NCBI RefSeq assembly: GCF_022321485.1
Contig: NZ_JAKOGG010000005.1
Location: 124,001 to 188,000 of the forward strand
DNA from: Shewanella electrica
GTDB taxonomy: Bacteria > Pseudomonadota > Gammaproteobacteria > Enterobacterales > Shewanellaceae
Direction of reading: 5' to 3'
Length of the DNA: 64,000 bases
The notes beneath the pieces were generated by a model that saw only the letters and a list, made by a program, of their open reading frames with translations, was not told the origin of the DNA and searched no databases. Below, in pieces: positions 19,273 to 27,031 of the stretch (within the stretch, counting starts at the first letter, position 1; every line of letters starts with the position of its first letter). Position numbers and translations under genes: made by a program.

Positions 19273-20016
19273 TTAGTTACGATTAGCGGTCATCGCTGCT
19301 TCTGGGTTTTGCAAGCGTAACGATACGCGGCGGTCAAAGAAGTTGCCTTCTGCAGATTGCTCAGCCATCAACGGCGCAGTGTCACCATAAGCTTGAGTAT
19401 TCAAGCGTGATGCATCAACACCGTGGTCAACTAAGTAGCCTTTTACTGCGGCCACACGTTGTTCAGACAAGGCCAAGTTAGTATCTGAGTTACCACTGCG
19501 GTCGGCGTAACCTGACAGATCTAAGGTCAACTCTGGTGCCATGCTCATGGCAAAGGCGATATCGTCCAACTGTTTGGCAAAGTGCGGTTCGATATCGTAA
19601 GTACCAGTGCGGAATTGCACGTCCATGCCGATGGTCAACTCTTCCAACTTGGCAGAGCGAGCGGTTTGCACTGCTTTCAACTGGCGTTGTGCATCAGCAT
19701 ATTGTGCTTGCAGGGTTTCAAGGGATTGTTGACGTTCATTCAGCGCCACAATCTGTGCTTGTTGCTGCTGTACGGTTTTATCTTGCTCTTTGATGTAATC
19801 ATCATCCGCCACCGATTTGCCCATCAAGGCACCGGCAAAACCACCGACGATGGCGCCAATTGGCCCACCGACCAACGCACCAGCCGCAATACCACTGCCC
19901 AGACCGATGGCGGTTTCTTTATCGCCGTGATTGGCGGCATTTTCGGCGGCCATGGCTGGAGCAACTGACATAACTAAAGTTGAAGCGATTAAAGTAGCGA
20001 CGATGTGCTTTTTCAT
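19273..20016 (-). CDS. pdsO: Sortase-associated OmpA-like protein PdsO
   Basis: A signal peptide (MKKHIVATLIASTLVMSVAPAMA) is followed by a glycine-rich segment that may insert in a membrane (GSGIAAGALVGGPIGAIVGG), a coiled coil (VQQQQAQIVALNERQQSLE) and an OmpA_C peptidoglycan-binding domain (DLSGYADRSGNSDTNLALSEQR; DRRVSLRLQ). It is the first gene of the sortase unit, 18 bp before the target gene. It probably ties the complex to peptidoglycan (inference). It is divergent from pdsR, whose product may control it. Confidence 0.92.
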   Translation of the reverse strand: MKKHIVATLIASTLVMSVAPAMAAENAANHGDKETAIGLGSGIAAGALVGGPIGAIVGGFAGALMGKSVADDDYIKEQDKTVQQQQAQIVALNERQQSLETLQAQYADAQRQLKAVQTARSAKLEELTIGMDVQFRTGTYDIEPHFAKQLDDIAFAMSMAPELTLDLSGYADRSGNSDTNLALSEQRVAAVKGYLVDHGVDASRLNTQAYGDTAPLMAEQSAEGNFFDRRVSLRLQNPEAAMTANRN

Positions 20017-20187
20017 ATTGAGATTCCTTGTTGTTTAATGTGTTCCGCAGTAGCTGCGTCGTTTCGATGGAGTCATTAAACCGTGCCCAAATGGCAACTA
20101 AGGGGAGCAAAAGTGGCACTTCGCCGATGAATTGTGGCAACAAAATGGCAAAGCACCTTGGCCGCTTTTTTCAGACGCAAATTGTTG

Positions 20188-20193
20188 TATAGT
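20188..20193 (+). promoter_or_regulatory. Candidate -10 element of pdsR
   Basis: TATAGT lies 35 bp before pdsR in the 212-bp divergent pdsO/pdsR region. No good -35 hexamer is found at 16-18 bp, which would fit an activator-dependent promoter. An AGGAAG Shine-Dalgarno precedes the ATG. Confidence 0.35.
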
Positions 20194-20228
20194 CTGCGCT
20201 AACTTATGAATAGGAAGTTGTCACCACT

Positions 20229-20924
20229 ATGAAACGGATTGCCATCGTTGAAGATGAAGCCGCTATTCGCGAGAACTATAAAGACGTATTACAAAATCAA
20301 GGCTACAGCGTGCAAGCCTATGCCAATCGCCGACAAGCGATGCAAGCCTTCAATACACGCCTGCCTGATTTAGCCATTATTGATATCGGTCTCGAAGATG
20401 AAATCGACGGCGGTTTTACCTTGTGCCAAGCGCTGCGCGCCATGTCGAGCACCCTGCCGATTATCTTTTTAACCGCGCGCGATAGTGACTTTGATACCGT
20501 ATGTGGCTTGCGTCTGGGTGCCGATGACTATTTGAGTAAAGATGTCAGCTTTCCACATTTGCTGGCGCGTTTAGCGGCACTGTTTCGCCGCAGTGAATTG
20601 GCCGCCAACGAAACACCATCGGACACCCAACTGATGGAACGCGGCCCGCTATCGATTGATGTGAACCGCATGCAAGTGAGCTGGAATCGACATCCGATTG
20701 AACTGACCGTGACCGAGTTTTGGATGGTACACGCCATGGCAAAACATCCGGGCCATGTGCGTAGTCGCGGCGATTTGATGCAAGAAGCCAAAATCTACGT
20801 TGATGATTCCACCATCACCTCACACATCAAACGCATTCGTAAAAAATTCATCGCCACCGATGCCAATTTTGATTGCATCGACACGGTATATGGCATGGGT
20901 TATCGCTGGGACGCACACGGGTGA
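20229..20924 (+). CDS. pdsR: PDS system response regulator PdsR
   Basis: OmpR/PhoB-type response regulator of 231 aa. The receiver domain (residues 1-120) has the acidic pair in VEDEAAI and the phospho-acceptor Asp in LAIIDIGLED. The winged-helix domain (about 130-228) ends with the recognition helix STITSHIKRIRKKF and YGMGYRW. It is translationally coupled to pdsS (GTGA overlap) and transcribed away from pdsO, target and sortase, its likely regulon. Confidence 0.95.
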   Translation: MKRIAIVEDEAAIRENYKDVLQNQGYSVQAYANRRQAMQAFNTRLPDLAIIDIGLEDEIDGGFTLCQALRAMSSTLPIIFLTARDSDFDTVCGLRLGADDYLSKDVSFPHLLARLAALFRRSELAANETPSDTQLMERGPLSIDVNRMQVSWNRHPIELTVTEFWMVHAMAKHPGHVRSRGDLMQEAKIYVDDSTITSHIKRIRKKFIATDANFDCIDTVYGMGYRWDAHG

Positions 20925-23089
20925 AATTAACTATGTATCATCCGCCTATTGGCCTGCGCACCAAAACGCTGGTGTTGTCGATGTTTCTGCTCGGGCTGCC
21001 GTGGTTAGGCTATAAGTATGTGTGGGAGATGGAAAAATACCTGCGCTATGGTCAAGAAAAAACCCTCGAAGGCACCACTCAGGCGGTAGCAACCGCCTTG
21101 CACGAACGTCCAAAACTATTTGATAAACAAGCCAGTTTTCTCAAGCAGGTAGAAAAAGGCCGCGACTTATACGCCTACCCGCTCAACGGCCCAATCCAAC
21201 TCGACGGCAAATTGTCCGACTGGGACGAATACAGCCACAAAGCGATGGAATATGGCAGCGATAACCGGCTATTTTTGGCGCAAAATAGCGATTCAAAACT
21301 GCACTTTCGCCATATGGTGGGTAAATATTCCGGCTATCTGTACGCCTTTTTTGAAGTAAGCGATGCCAACGTGGTCTATCGTGGCCGCAACAGCTTGGCG
21401 GTTGATCGCAACGACATGTTAGCCATTGCCACGCTAGCACCAGACGGTAAATTCCGCCGCTATGTGATTGCAAACATGCAAGATGGTTGGCTCAGCGCCT
21501 TTGAACTGCCTGAAGACCCGGCACTCGATACGCCCGTAAAACCCGAAATTCGCATTCAAGGCCAATGGGTGAAAACCGATGCGGGCTACAACATTGAACT
21601 GCGTATGCCGCTGGAGATGGTCGGCTCCAAACTGGGTTTTGCCATTCATGATGTGAATGACAAAAGCACTCGCCAAGTGGAAGCCATCGTCGGCACCTCC
21701 GCCACCGATAGCGCCGATAAACTCGGCACGGTACTGCTGCCGTCACCCGAGATTGAAAGCATCATTAAAGGCATGGGCCACAACAACTCACGCATTTGGG
21801 TGGTGGATATTCACGGCCGCGTGTTAGCCAAATCTGGCAATTTACATGATGGTGGCGGTGCGTGGTCGGAGCCCGAAAACGAGCCGCAAACCTTTTGGAG
21901 CAAGTTGCAGCAAAAGTATCTTAACCCGCTGTATTACAAGATATTGACTCGACCACCGGATGACTTTGTCGATGCGTTGAAAGACTCAACCGAGTTGCAA
22001 GGCAGCCATATTCAGCAAGCATTGGCAGGCAAACTGGCGTCTACCTGGCGACTTACGCCAGACAAAAAAGCCGTGGTGTTGGCCGCCGCCAGCCCGATTT
22101 GGATTGACGATAAAGTGATGGGCGCGGTTATCGCAGAGGAAACCACCCACGGTATTCGGACGATGCGTAACCGAGCGCTGGAAAAGCTGTTTAACATCAT
22201 TCTGATAGTGATGAGCATCGGCACTTTGAGCCTGTTTTTCTTCGCCTCCAGCATCTCAAGTCGCGTGCGCAAATTGCGTGACCAAGCAGAGCAATCGATC
22301 GACAGCCAAGGCCGCATCCGCAACGCCATCATACCGTCGCCGGTGCGGGATGAAATTGGTGATCTGTCGCGCAGCTTTGCCAACGTGGTCGGCCGCCTCA
22401 GCCAATACACCCATTATTTAGAGAACATGTCGTCGCGCTTATCGCACGAGTTGCGCACGCCCGTGGCAGTGGTGCGTAGTTCATTGGAGCACCTGAGTTT
22501 GCAGCCGATTGACGGCGATGCGATGAAATATGTTGATCGGGCACAAGAAGGCGTCAAACGGCTCTCGCTGATCCTATCCAACATGAGTGAAGCAACGCGC
22601 TTGGAGGAGTCATTGTCCAATGCCGAGGCCGACCAGTTCCCGCTCAGCAAAGTGGTCAGTGGTTGTATCGCCGGTTATCAGATGACCTACCCTAACGAGC
22701 AATTCGCCTTTACCGCGCCCAGCGAGCCGATGATGATGCTCGGCGTGCCAGAATATATTGCGCAACTGATGGACAAACTGATCAGCAACGCTATTGAGTT
22801 CCACACGCCCGGCAGCATTGTGCAAGTGAGGTTGATCCAGCAGGCCAAGCACGCCATTCTCAGTGTCGAAAACGTCGGGCCGCAGTTGCCAGAGAACATG
22901 GCCGAGGAGATCTTTGAATCTATGGTGTCGGTGCGCAGCCAAACTACCCAGCAGAAACCGCACTTAGGTTTGGGGTTGTATATTGCACGGCTGATTGCCG
23001 CGTTCCACGGTGGCAGCATTCGCGCCGCCAACCTCGCCGATGGCACCGGCGTGGTGTTTACCGTGACGCTACCGCTACAATCAAGTTGA
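20921..23089 (+). CDS. pdsS: PDS system sensor histidine kinase PdsS
   Basis: Membrane sensor kinase. Domain order: TM1 (about residues 13-32); a large periplasmic region starting with a CBM9-like module (PLNGPIQLDGKLSDWDEY to about residue 230); TM2 (LFNIILIVMSIGTLSLFFF); HAMP; HisKA with the phospho-His in SHELRTPVAV; and an ATPase domain with N box LISNAIEF and G boxes through LGLGLYIARL. The GTG at 20921 overlaps the pdsR stop (GTGA); ATG 20933 is the alternative. The CBM9-like module implies sensing of a carbohydrate or cell-wall ligand (inference). Confidence 0.93.
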   Translation: MKLTMYHPPIGLRTKTLVLSMFLLGLPWLGYKYVWEMEKYLRYGQEKTLEGTTQAVATALHERPKLFDKQASFLKQVEKGRDLYAYPLNGPIQLDGKLSDWDEYSHKAMEYGSDNRLFLAQNSDSKLHFRHMVGKYSGYLYAFFEVSDANVVYRGRNSLAVDRNDMLAIATLAPDGKFRRYVIANMQDGWLSAFELPEDPALDTPVKPEIRIQGQWVKTDAGYNIELRMPLEMVGSKLGFAIHDVNDKSTRQVEAIVGTSATDSADKLGTVLLPSPEIESIIKGMGHNNSRIWVVDIHGRVLAKSGNLHDGGGAWSEPENEPQTFWSKLQQKYLNPLYYKILTRPPDDFVDALKDSTELQGSHIQQALAGKLASTWRLTPDKKAVVLAAASPIWIDDKVMGAVIAEETTHGIRTMRNRALEKLFNIILIVMSIGTLSLFFFASSISSRVRKLRDQAEQSIDSQGRIRNAIIPSPVRDEIGDLSRSFANVVGRLSQYTHYLENMSSRLSHELRTPVAVVRSSLEHLSLQPIDGDAMKYVDRAQEGVKRLSLILSNMSEATRLEESLSNAEADQFPLSKVVSGCIAGYQMTYPNEQFAFTAPSEPMMMLGVPEYIAQLMDKLISNAIEFHTPGSIVQVRLIQQAKHAILSVENVGPQLPENMAEEIFESMVSVRSQTTQQKPHLGLGLYIARLIAAFHGGSIRAANLADGTGVVFTVTLPLQSS

Positions 23090-23110
23090 TCGAGCAACAC
23101 ACTCCCAAAG

Positions 23111-23142
23111 AAAACGGCGAAGCTGCATGCCTCGCCGTTTTT
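23111..23142. terminator. Bidirectional terminator after pdsS
   Basis: AAAACGGCGA/TCGCCGTTTT stem with an 11-base loop and a T tail, between convergent pdsS and the DUF3024 gene. Confidence 0.88.
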
Positions 23143-23174
23143 ATCAAATGCTATCAAAGAGCAGTGAGTATCAC

Positions 23175-23522
23175 TTAACCAAAAAAGCAGCCCAGCTCGT
23201 CTTGGTTAATAACATCGAAAACTTGCTCAATGGTTTTAACTTGGCTATCCGGCTCATAACTATGCCATTTCAAATCTTGGCGCTGCCAGTAAATTTTCCA
23301 AACGCGCTGGCTTTGGACATAGGTGGCTTTTGCCACCTCAATATCCTGATATTGCGATGGATCTTGCCAAAGCGGACGCGTCTCAAAGATAAACACCGAC
23401 TGTTGTTCCAAACGCCAGCCAATATCCCACTTATCCCTGATACTTGGTGCAGGTCGACGCACCGCGAGAAATGCTTCAGCCGCTTTTTCAATCTTCTTTA
23501 TTTCAAATTCACTTAAAGCCAT
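23175..23522 (-). CDS. DUF3024 domain protein
   Basis: 115 aa. The N-terminus SEFEIKKIEKAAEAFLAVRRP, the central IGWRLEQQSVFIFETRP and the late tryptophan-rich WKIYWQRQDLKWHSYEP match what I know of DUF3024, a small soluble family of unknown role common in Gammaproteobacteria. No signal peptide. Monocistronic. Confidence 0.8.
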   Translation of the reverse strand: MALSEFEIKKIEKAAEAFLAVRRPAPSIRDKWDIGWRLEQQSVFIFETRPLWQDPSQYQDIEVAKATYVQSQRVWKIYWQRQDLKWHSYEPDSQVKTIEQVFDVINQDELGCFFG

Positions 23523-23560
23523 AGCTCTCTCAATTGGCCTGCCATTGATGGAGCGGCATA

Positions 23561-24490
23561 TTACCCCAACGTGGTATCAAGAATCATCATCAATGCAAAG
23601 CCGACCATCAGCCCTTGGGTGGCTAACATCTGGTGACCATTGCGATGGGTTTCGGGGATCACCTCATGCGACACCACAAACAACATTGCCCCGCCTGCCA
23701 ACCCCAAGCCGATGGGATAAGCCAACATAAATCCACCCGCTAAGCCTACGCCTAACAATGCGCCTAATGGCTCAAGCAATCCGGTAGCGCATGCCACCAG
23801 CACCGAAAACAGTGGCGTAAAACCTACCGCACGTAACGTTAACGCTACAGCCAAACCTTCGGGAATATCTTGTAGCGCAATCGCGGTGGTCAACGGCAAG
23901 CCGATAGAAACATCCCCCTGCGCAAACCCCACACCTACCGCCATTCCTTCAGGAAAGTTATGCAACGCGATAGCGAATACAAATAACCAAGCACGGCCAC
24001 AGCGTTCATTTCCGGGGCCACAGGGGCCAATCTGCGCGTGTTCGTGCGGGGTGAAATGATCTAACCCCATCATCAACGCCACACCAACAGCCATGCCCAA
24101 AATCACCAAACCACCACCAGCAATGTTACTGCCGGTGATTTCTGTGCCCGCTTCAATCCCCGGCAGCAGCAGTGAAAACGCAGAGGCGGCCAACATCATG
24201 CCTGCGGCGAACCCCAGCATGGCATCTTCTAGTTTTTGTGGAATCGCTTTCAACAGCAATGCGGGAATAGCACCAACGCTGGTACCAACAAAACAGGCTA
24301 AACCGCCCCACGCCGCATATTGCATAAATTGGCGCTGTTCGGGAGATTCCAGCAGTAATAGACTTTGCACAAATAACGCAATGACCAGCAATAATGAGCC
24401 AAGTAGCGCAGTTGCCATCAACGGATGAGCTTTAGCGTGGTCGCGCAAAATTTCCCACCAAGAACCCTTTGATTGAACACTAAAATCCAT
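23561..24490 (-). CDS. ZIP family metal transporter (GufA-like)
   Basis: Divalent-metal (probably zinc) importer with eight or so membrane helices. The metal-binding helices carry HNFPEGMAVGVGF and ALQDIPEGLAVAL, the diagnostic pair of the family. A cytoplasmic His-containing loop (DHFTPHEHAQ) lies between helices. CAT at 24488-24490 is preceded by CGAGGATT on the coding strand, so ATG 24490 (MDFSVQSKG, 309 aa) is chosen over an upstream start that would add 12 residues. No Zur site was recognised in the upstream region. Confidence 0.9.
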   Translation of the reverse strand: MDFSVQSKGSWWEILRDHAKAHPLMATALLGSLLLVIALFVQSLLLLESPEQRQFMQYAAWGGLACFVGTSVGAIPALLLKAIPQKLEDAMLGFAAGMMLAASAFSLLLPGIEAGTEITGSNIAGGGLVILGMAVGVALMMGLDHFTPHEHAQIGPCGPGNERCGRAWLFVFAIALHNFPEGMAVGVGFAQGDVSIGLPLTTAIALQDIPEGLAVALTLRAVGFTPLFSVLVACATGLLEPLGALLGVGLAGGFMLAYPIGLGLAGGAMLFVVSHEVIPETHRNGHQMLATQGLMVGFALMMILDTTLG

Positions 24491-24515
24491 AAAAATCCTC
24501 GTACAGACAGGTGTC

Positions 24516-24779
24516 ATGCGGCTCATAGCAATACGCTGCGAGCCAAAAAATCGGTCAACTATCGCCGCGAATCACTTCTTATTGAGTGTGTTCGCCACAT
24601 TAGCTCACCAATGGCGGTTGCGTTGTTTTATAGGCGCGACATTATTGCTAGCCACTCTACCTGCAGTATCGCAAACTGTCATATTGAATCGCTCGATTAA
24701 GCTAACCGATAAGCAATATTGTGGCTTATCGCCAATCGTCGGCCCCATCTGGCGGCGACACATGAGCATTTTTCATTAA
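24516..24779 (+). CDS. Doubtful small secreted protein ORF
   Basis: 87-codon frame in the 420-bp zip-metC gap. Its middle contains a plausible export signal (RLRCFIGATLLLATLPAVSQ) followed by only about 36 residues with one Cys. The gene start is unclear: ATG 24516 has a poorly spaced AGGTG, and a GTG further in is possible. I recognise no family. A 7-bp inverted repeat (CGATAAG/CTTATCG) lies inside it. It may be a small periplasmic peptide or chance. Confidence 0.25.
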   Translation: MRLIAIRCEPKNRSTIAANHFLLSVFATLAHQWRLRCFIGATLLLATLPAVSQTVILNRSIKLTDKQYCGLSPIVGPIWRRHMSIFH

Positions 24780-24910
24780 CGCATTTGCTGTTTTTGCGCC
24801 GACAAATCGCTAAATAAGGTGTTAAGATGCCAATCCACAAGTGAATCCAAGGTGTGTTGTGCATCTTGCTAACAAACCCTCATTCGTTGGTTGCCGTAAT
24901 AGAGTCTCAA

Positions 24911-26092
24911 ATGAAAAAAGCCACTCAGATCGTCTCACTCGGACGCGATAAAAAATGGAGTAAAGGGGTTGTAAACCCGCCAGTCGTACGCGCTTCTACC
25001 GTGATTTTTGATACGTTAGAACAGATGAGCCACGCTGCGGCCAAACGCGGTGAAGGTGAAATGTTTTATGGTCGTCGCGGCACCGATACTCACTTTGCCT
25101 TGCAAGCCGCCATTGCCGAACTCGAAGGTGGTGCAGGCACTGCATTGTATCCATCGGGTGCTGCAGCCATTAGTGGCGCACTGCTGTCATTCCTCAAAAG
25201 TGGCGATCACCTGTTGATGGTAGACAGCGTGTATGAACCGACCCGCGACCTGTGCGACAAAATCCTTCAAGGTTATGGCGTTGAAACCACCTATTACGAC
25301 CCGCTGATTGGCGCGGGCATTGAAGCGCTGATCCGCCCAAATACCAAAGTGCTGTTTTTAGAATCGCCAGGTTCCATCACCATGGAAGTGCAAGATGTGC
25401 CCACCCTGTGCCGCATCGCCCATCAGCACGGGCTGATCACCATGCTGGATAACACTTGGTCATCCCCAATCAACTGCCGCCCATTTGAACTCGGTATCGA
25501 TATCTCTATTCAAGCGGCAACCAAATATATTGTCGGCCATTCCGATGTAATGATGGGCACCGCCACCGCCACTGAACAATACTGGCCACAACTGCGCGAA
25601 AACAGTTATTTACTCGGGCAATGTGTGTCGGCTGATGATGCGTACCTCGCCCTGCGCGGCTTACGCACGCTAGGCATTCGTTTAGCGCAGCAACAGAAAA
25701 ATGCATTGGAAATCGCCCACTGGCTCGATGCCCGTGACGATGTTGATCATATTCGCCATCCGGCTTTCCCATCCTGCCCCGGCCATGAATTTTTCAAACG
25801 TGATTACCTTGGCAGCAACGGTTTGTTCTCATTTGTGCTGAAACAAGGCGGCAATAAAAAAGCGATGCAAGCGTTTGTCGAAGGCATGGAACACTTCAAA
25901 ATGGGCTTCTCTTGGGGCGGCTACGAGAGCTTGATCTTGGCCGAATTTGGCATTGAGAGAATTCGCACTGCGACCCAATGGGACAGCAGCAAACCGATGT
26001 TCCGCGTGCACATTGGTCTAGAAGACACTGAAGATTTGATTGCCGACTTGGAAGCCGCCTTCGACCGTTACCACGCCGCATTAGGCGCATAA
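24911..26092 (+). CDS. metC: Cystathionine beta-lyase
   Basis: PLP enzyme of the Cys/Met metabolism family that converts cystathionine to homocysteine, pyruvate and ammonia in methionine synthesis. The PLP lysine is in QAATKYIVGHSDVMMG. The N-terminal block VVNPPVVRASTVIF and GRRGTDTHFALQ suit MetC rather than MetB. ATG 24911 (MKKATQIVSLG) gives the normal N-terminus and 394 aa. No MetJ-box repeats were recognised upstream. Confidence 0.93.
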   Translation: MKKATQIVSLGRDKKWSKGVVNPPVVRASTVIFDTLEQMSHAAAKRGEGEMFYGRRGTDTHFALQAAIAELEGGAGTALYPSGAAAISGALLSFLKSGDHLLMVDSVYEPTRDLCDKILQGYGVETTYYDPLIGAGIEALIRPNTKVLFLESPGSITMEVQDVPTLCRIAHQHGLITMLDNTWSSPINCRPFELGIDISIQAATKYIVGHSDVMMGTATATEQYWPQLRENSYLLGQCVSADDAYLALRGLRTLGIRLAQQQKNALEIAHWLDARDDVDHIRHPAFPSCPGHEFFKRDYLGSNGLFSFVLKQGGNKKAMQAFVEGMEHFKMGFSWGGYESLILAEFGIERIRTATQWDSSKPMFRVHIGLEDTEDLIADLEAAFDRYHAALGA

Positions 26093-26122
26093 TCGCCTAC
26101 ATAAACGTAGTTCCATAAATCT

Positions 26123-26172
26123 CGCCGCTGATGGTTAGGCTCGCACCAACTGAGCGCCAACCATCAGCGGCG
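26123..26172. repeat. Long inverted repeat downstream of metC
   Basis: Perfect 14-bp arms CGCCGCTGATGGTT/AACCATCAGCGGCG around a 22-bp centre that can pair imperfectly. No T-run follows, so this is not a classical intrinsic terminator. It could stabilise the metC mRNA 3' end. Confidence 0.7.
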
Positions 26173-26249
26173 TTGTCGTAACTGACTGTACCTGCGTTGT
26201 TATCCCCGCAACATGCTAGCTTTGCCAACGCCAGTTCAAGTATTTTCGT

Positions 26250-26329
26250 CAGCACATCAGCACATCAGCACATCAGCACATCAGCACATCAGCACATCAG
26301 CACATCAGCACATCAGCACATCAGCACAT
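26250..26329. repeat. Perfect octamer tandem repeat, (CAGCACAT)10
   Basis: Exactly ten uninterrupted copies of CAGCACAT (80 bp) in the non-coding metC-yihD gap, 114 bp before the yihD start. The unit is not a multiple of three and lies outside any supported gene, so copy-number change would alter promoter spacing rather than frame. The perfection indicates recent slippage. Confidence 0.97.
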
Positions 26330-26443
26330 ATTAACTGTGCGCCACATAGCAGCATCAACGATTAATCCACCATAGGGCTTTGCAGCCCGCACCAGCGCTG
26401 CTACTCTCGAATGACACTCTCGACAAGGAACGGAGAACGCACT

Positions 26444-26713
26444 ATGAGCAGCCATCGCATCAATGAATTACTCGACATGCTAAATCCCGCTTGGCAAAAA
26501 GACCCTAACCTCAATCTCGTGCAATTTCTGCAAAAATTAGCTGATGAAGCTGGTTTTAAAGGCAACCTTAGTGAACTGTCCGACGACGTACTGATTTATC
26601 AACTAAAAATGCGAGACATGGACAGCAGCGCCCCAATCCCCGGCATTCAGAAAGATTATGTTGCTGATTTCAAAACAGAGATCCTGCGAGCAAGGGGAAT
26701 GTTGGATGAGTAA
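26444..26713 (+). CDS. yihD: YihD family protein (DUF1040)
   Basis: 89 aa, collinear with E. coli Yih[46 protein letters not shown] and [20 protein letters not shown]. Function is unknown in all species. ATG 26444 (MSSHRINE) follows GGAG and matches the family start. An in-frame TTG 11 codons upstream is unlikely. The amber-interrupted frame begins 3 bp after its stop. Confidence 0.93.
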   Translation: MSSHRINELLDMLNPAWQKDPNLNLVQFLQKLADEAGFKGNLSELSDDVLIYQLKMRDMDSSAPIPGIQKDYVADFKTEILRARGMLDE

Positions 26714-26716
26714 CAA

Positions 26717-26986
26717 GTGAGAAAATGGTGGAAACGAGATGACGAACTCAGCGGTGGCGCATTGATAGCTGATGCGGAACCTAATTACGCATTTGACCAC
26801 ATGTCGGATGCGAAAGAAGACTACATTTTTCTTAAAAAGAGATTGGCCGAAATGGCAATCCCCTTTTAGGAAGTTGTTGACTATTTATCACTCGGCAAGA
26901 TTGATAGTAAAGATACCGTGTATTACGCCATGTACAAATACCATGGTGCCTTTGAAAAAAAAGTAGTAGCCATTGCTAAATATTGA
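26717..26986 (+). pseudogene. Small gene interrupted by an in-frame TAG
   Basis: A frame from GTG 26717, three bases after yihD, runs 50 codons (VRKWWKRDDELSGG...LAEMAIPF), meets TAG at 26867-26869, and continues in the same frame for 38 protein-like codons (EVVDYLSLGKIDSK...VVAIAKY) to TGA. Composition is alike on both sides, so a single C-to-T change at a CAG codon would explain the break. I do not recognise the family. Translational readthrough is a less likely alternative. Confidence 0.6.
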
Positions 26987-27031
26987 ATCACCACTACTTC
27001 ACTAGAGAAAAGTGAGACTAAAACGTTAGCG

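Noticed and set aside
26250-26329. Octamer tract considered as a CRISPR array
   Set aside because: Repeats are contiguous with no spacers and no cas genes are present.
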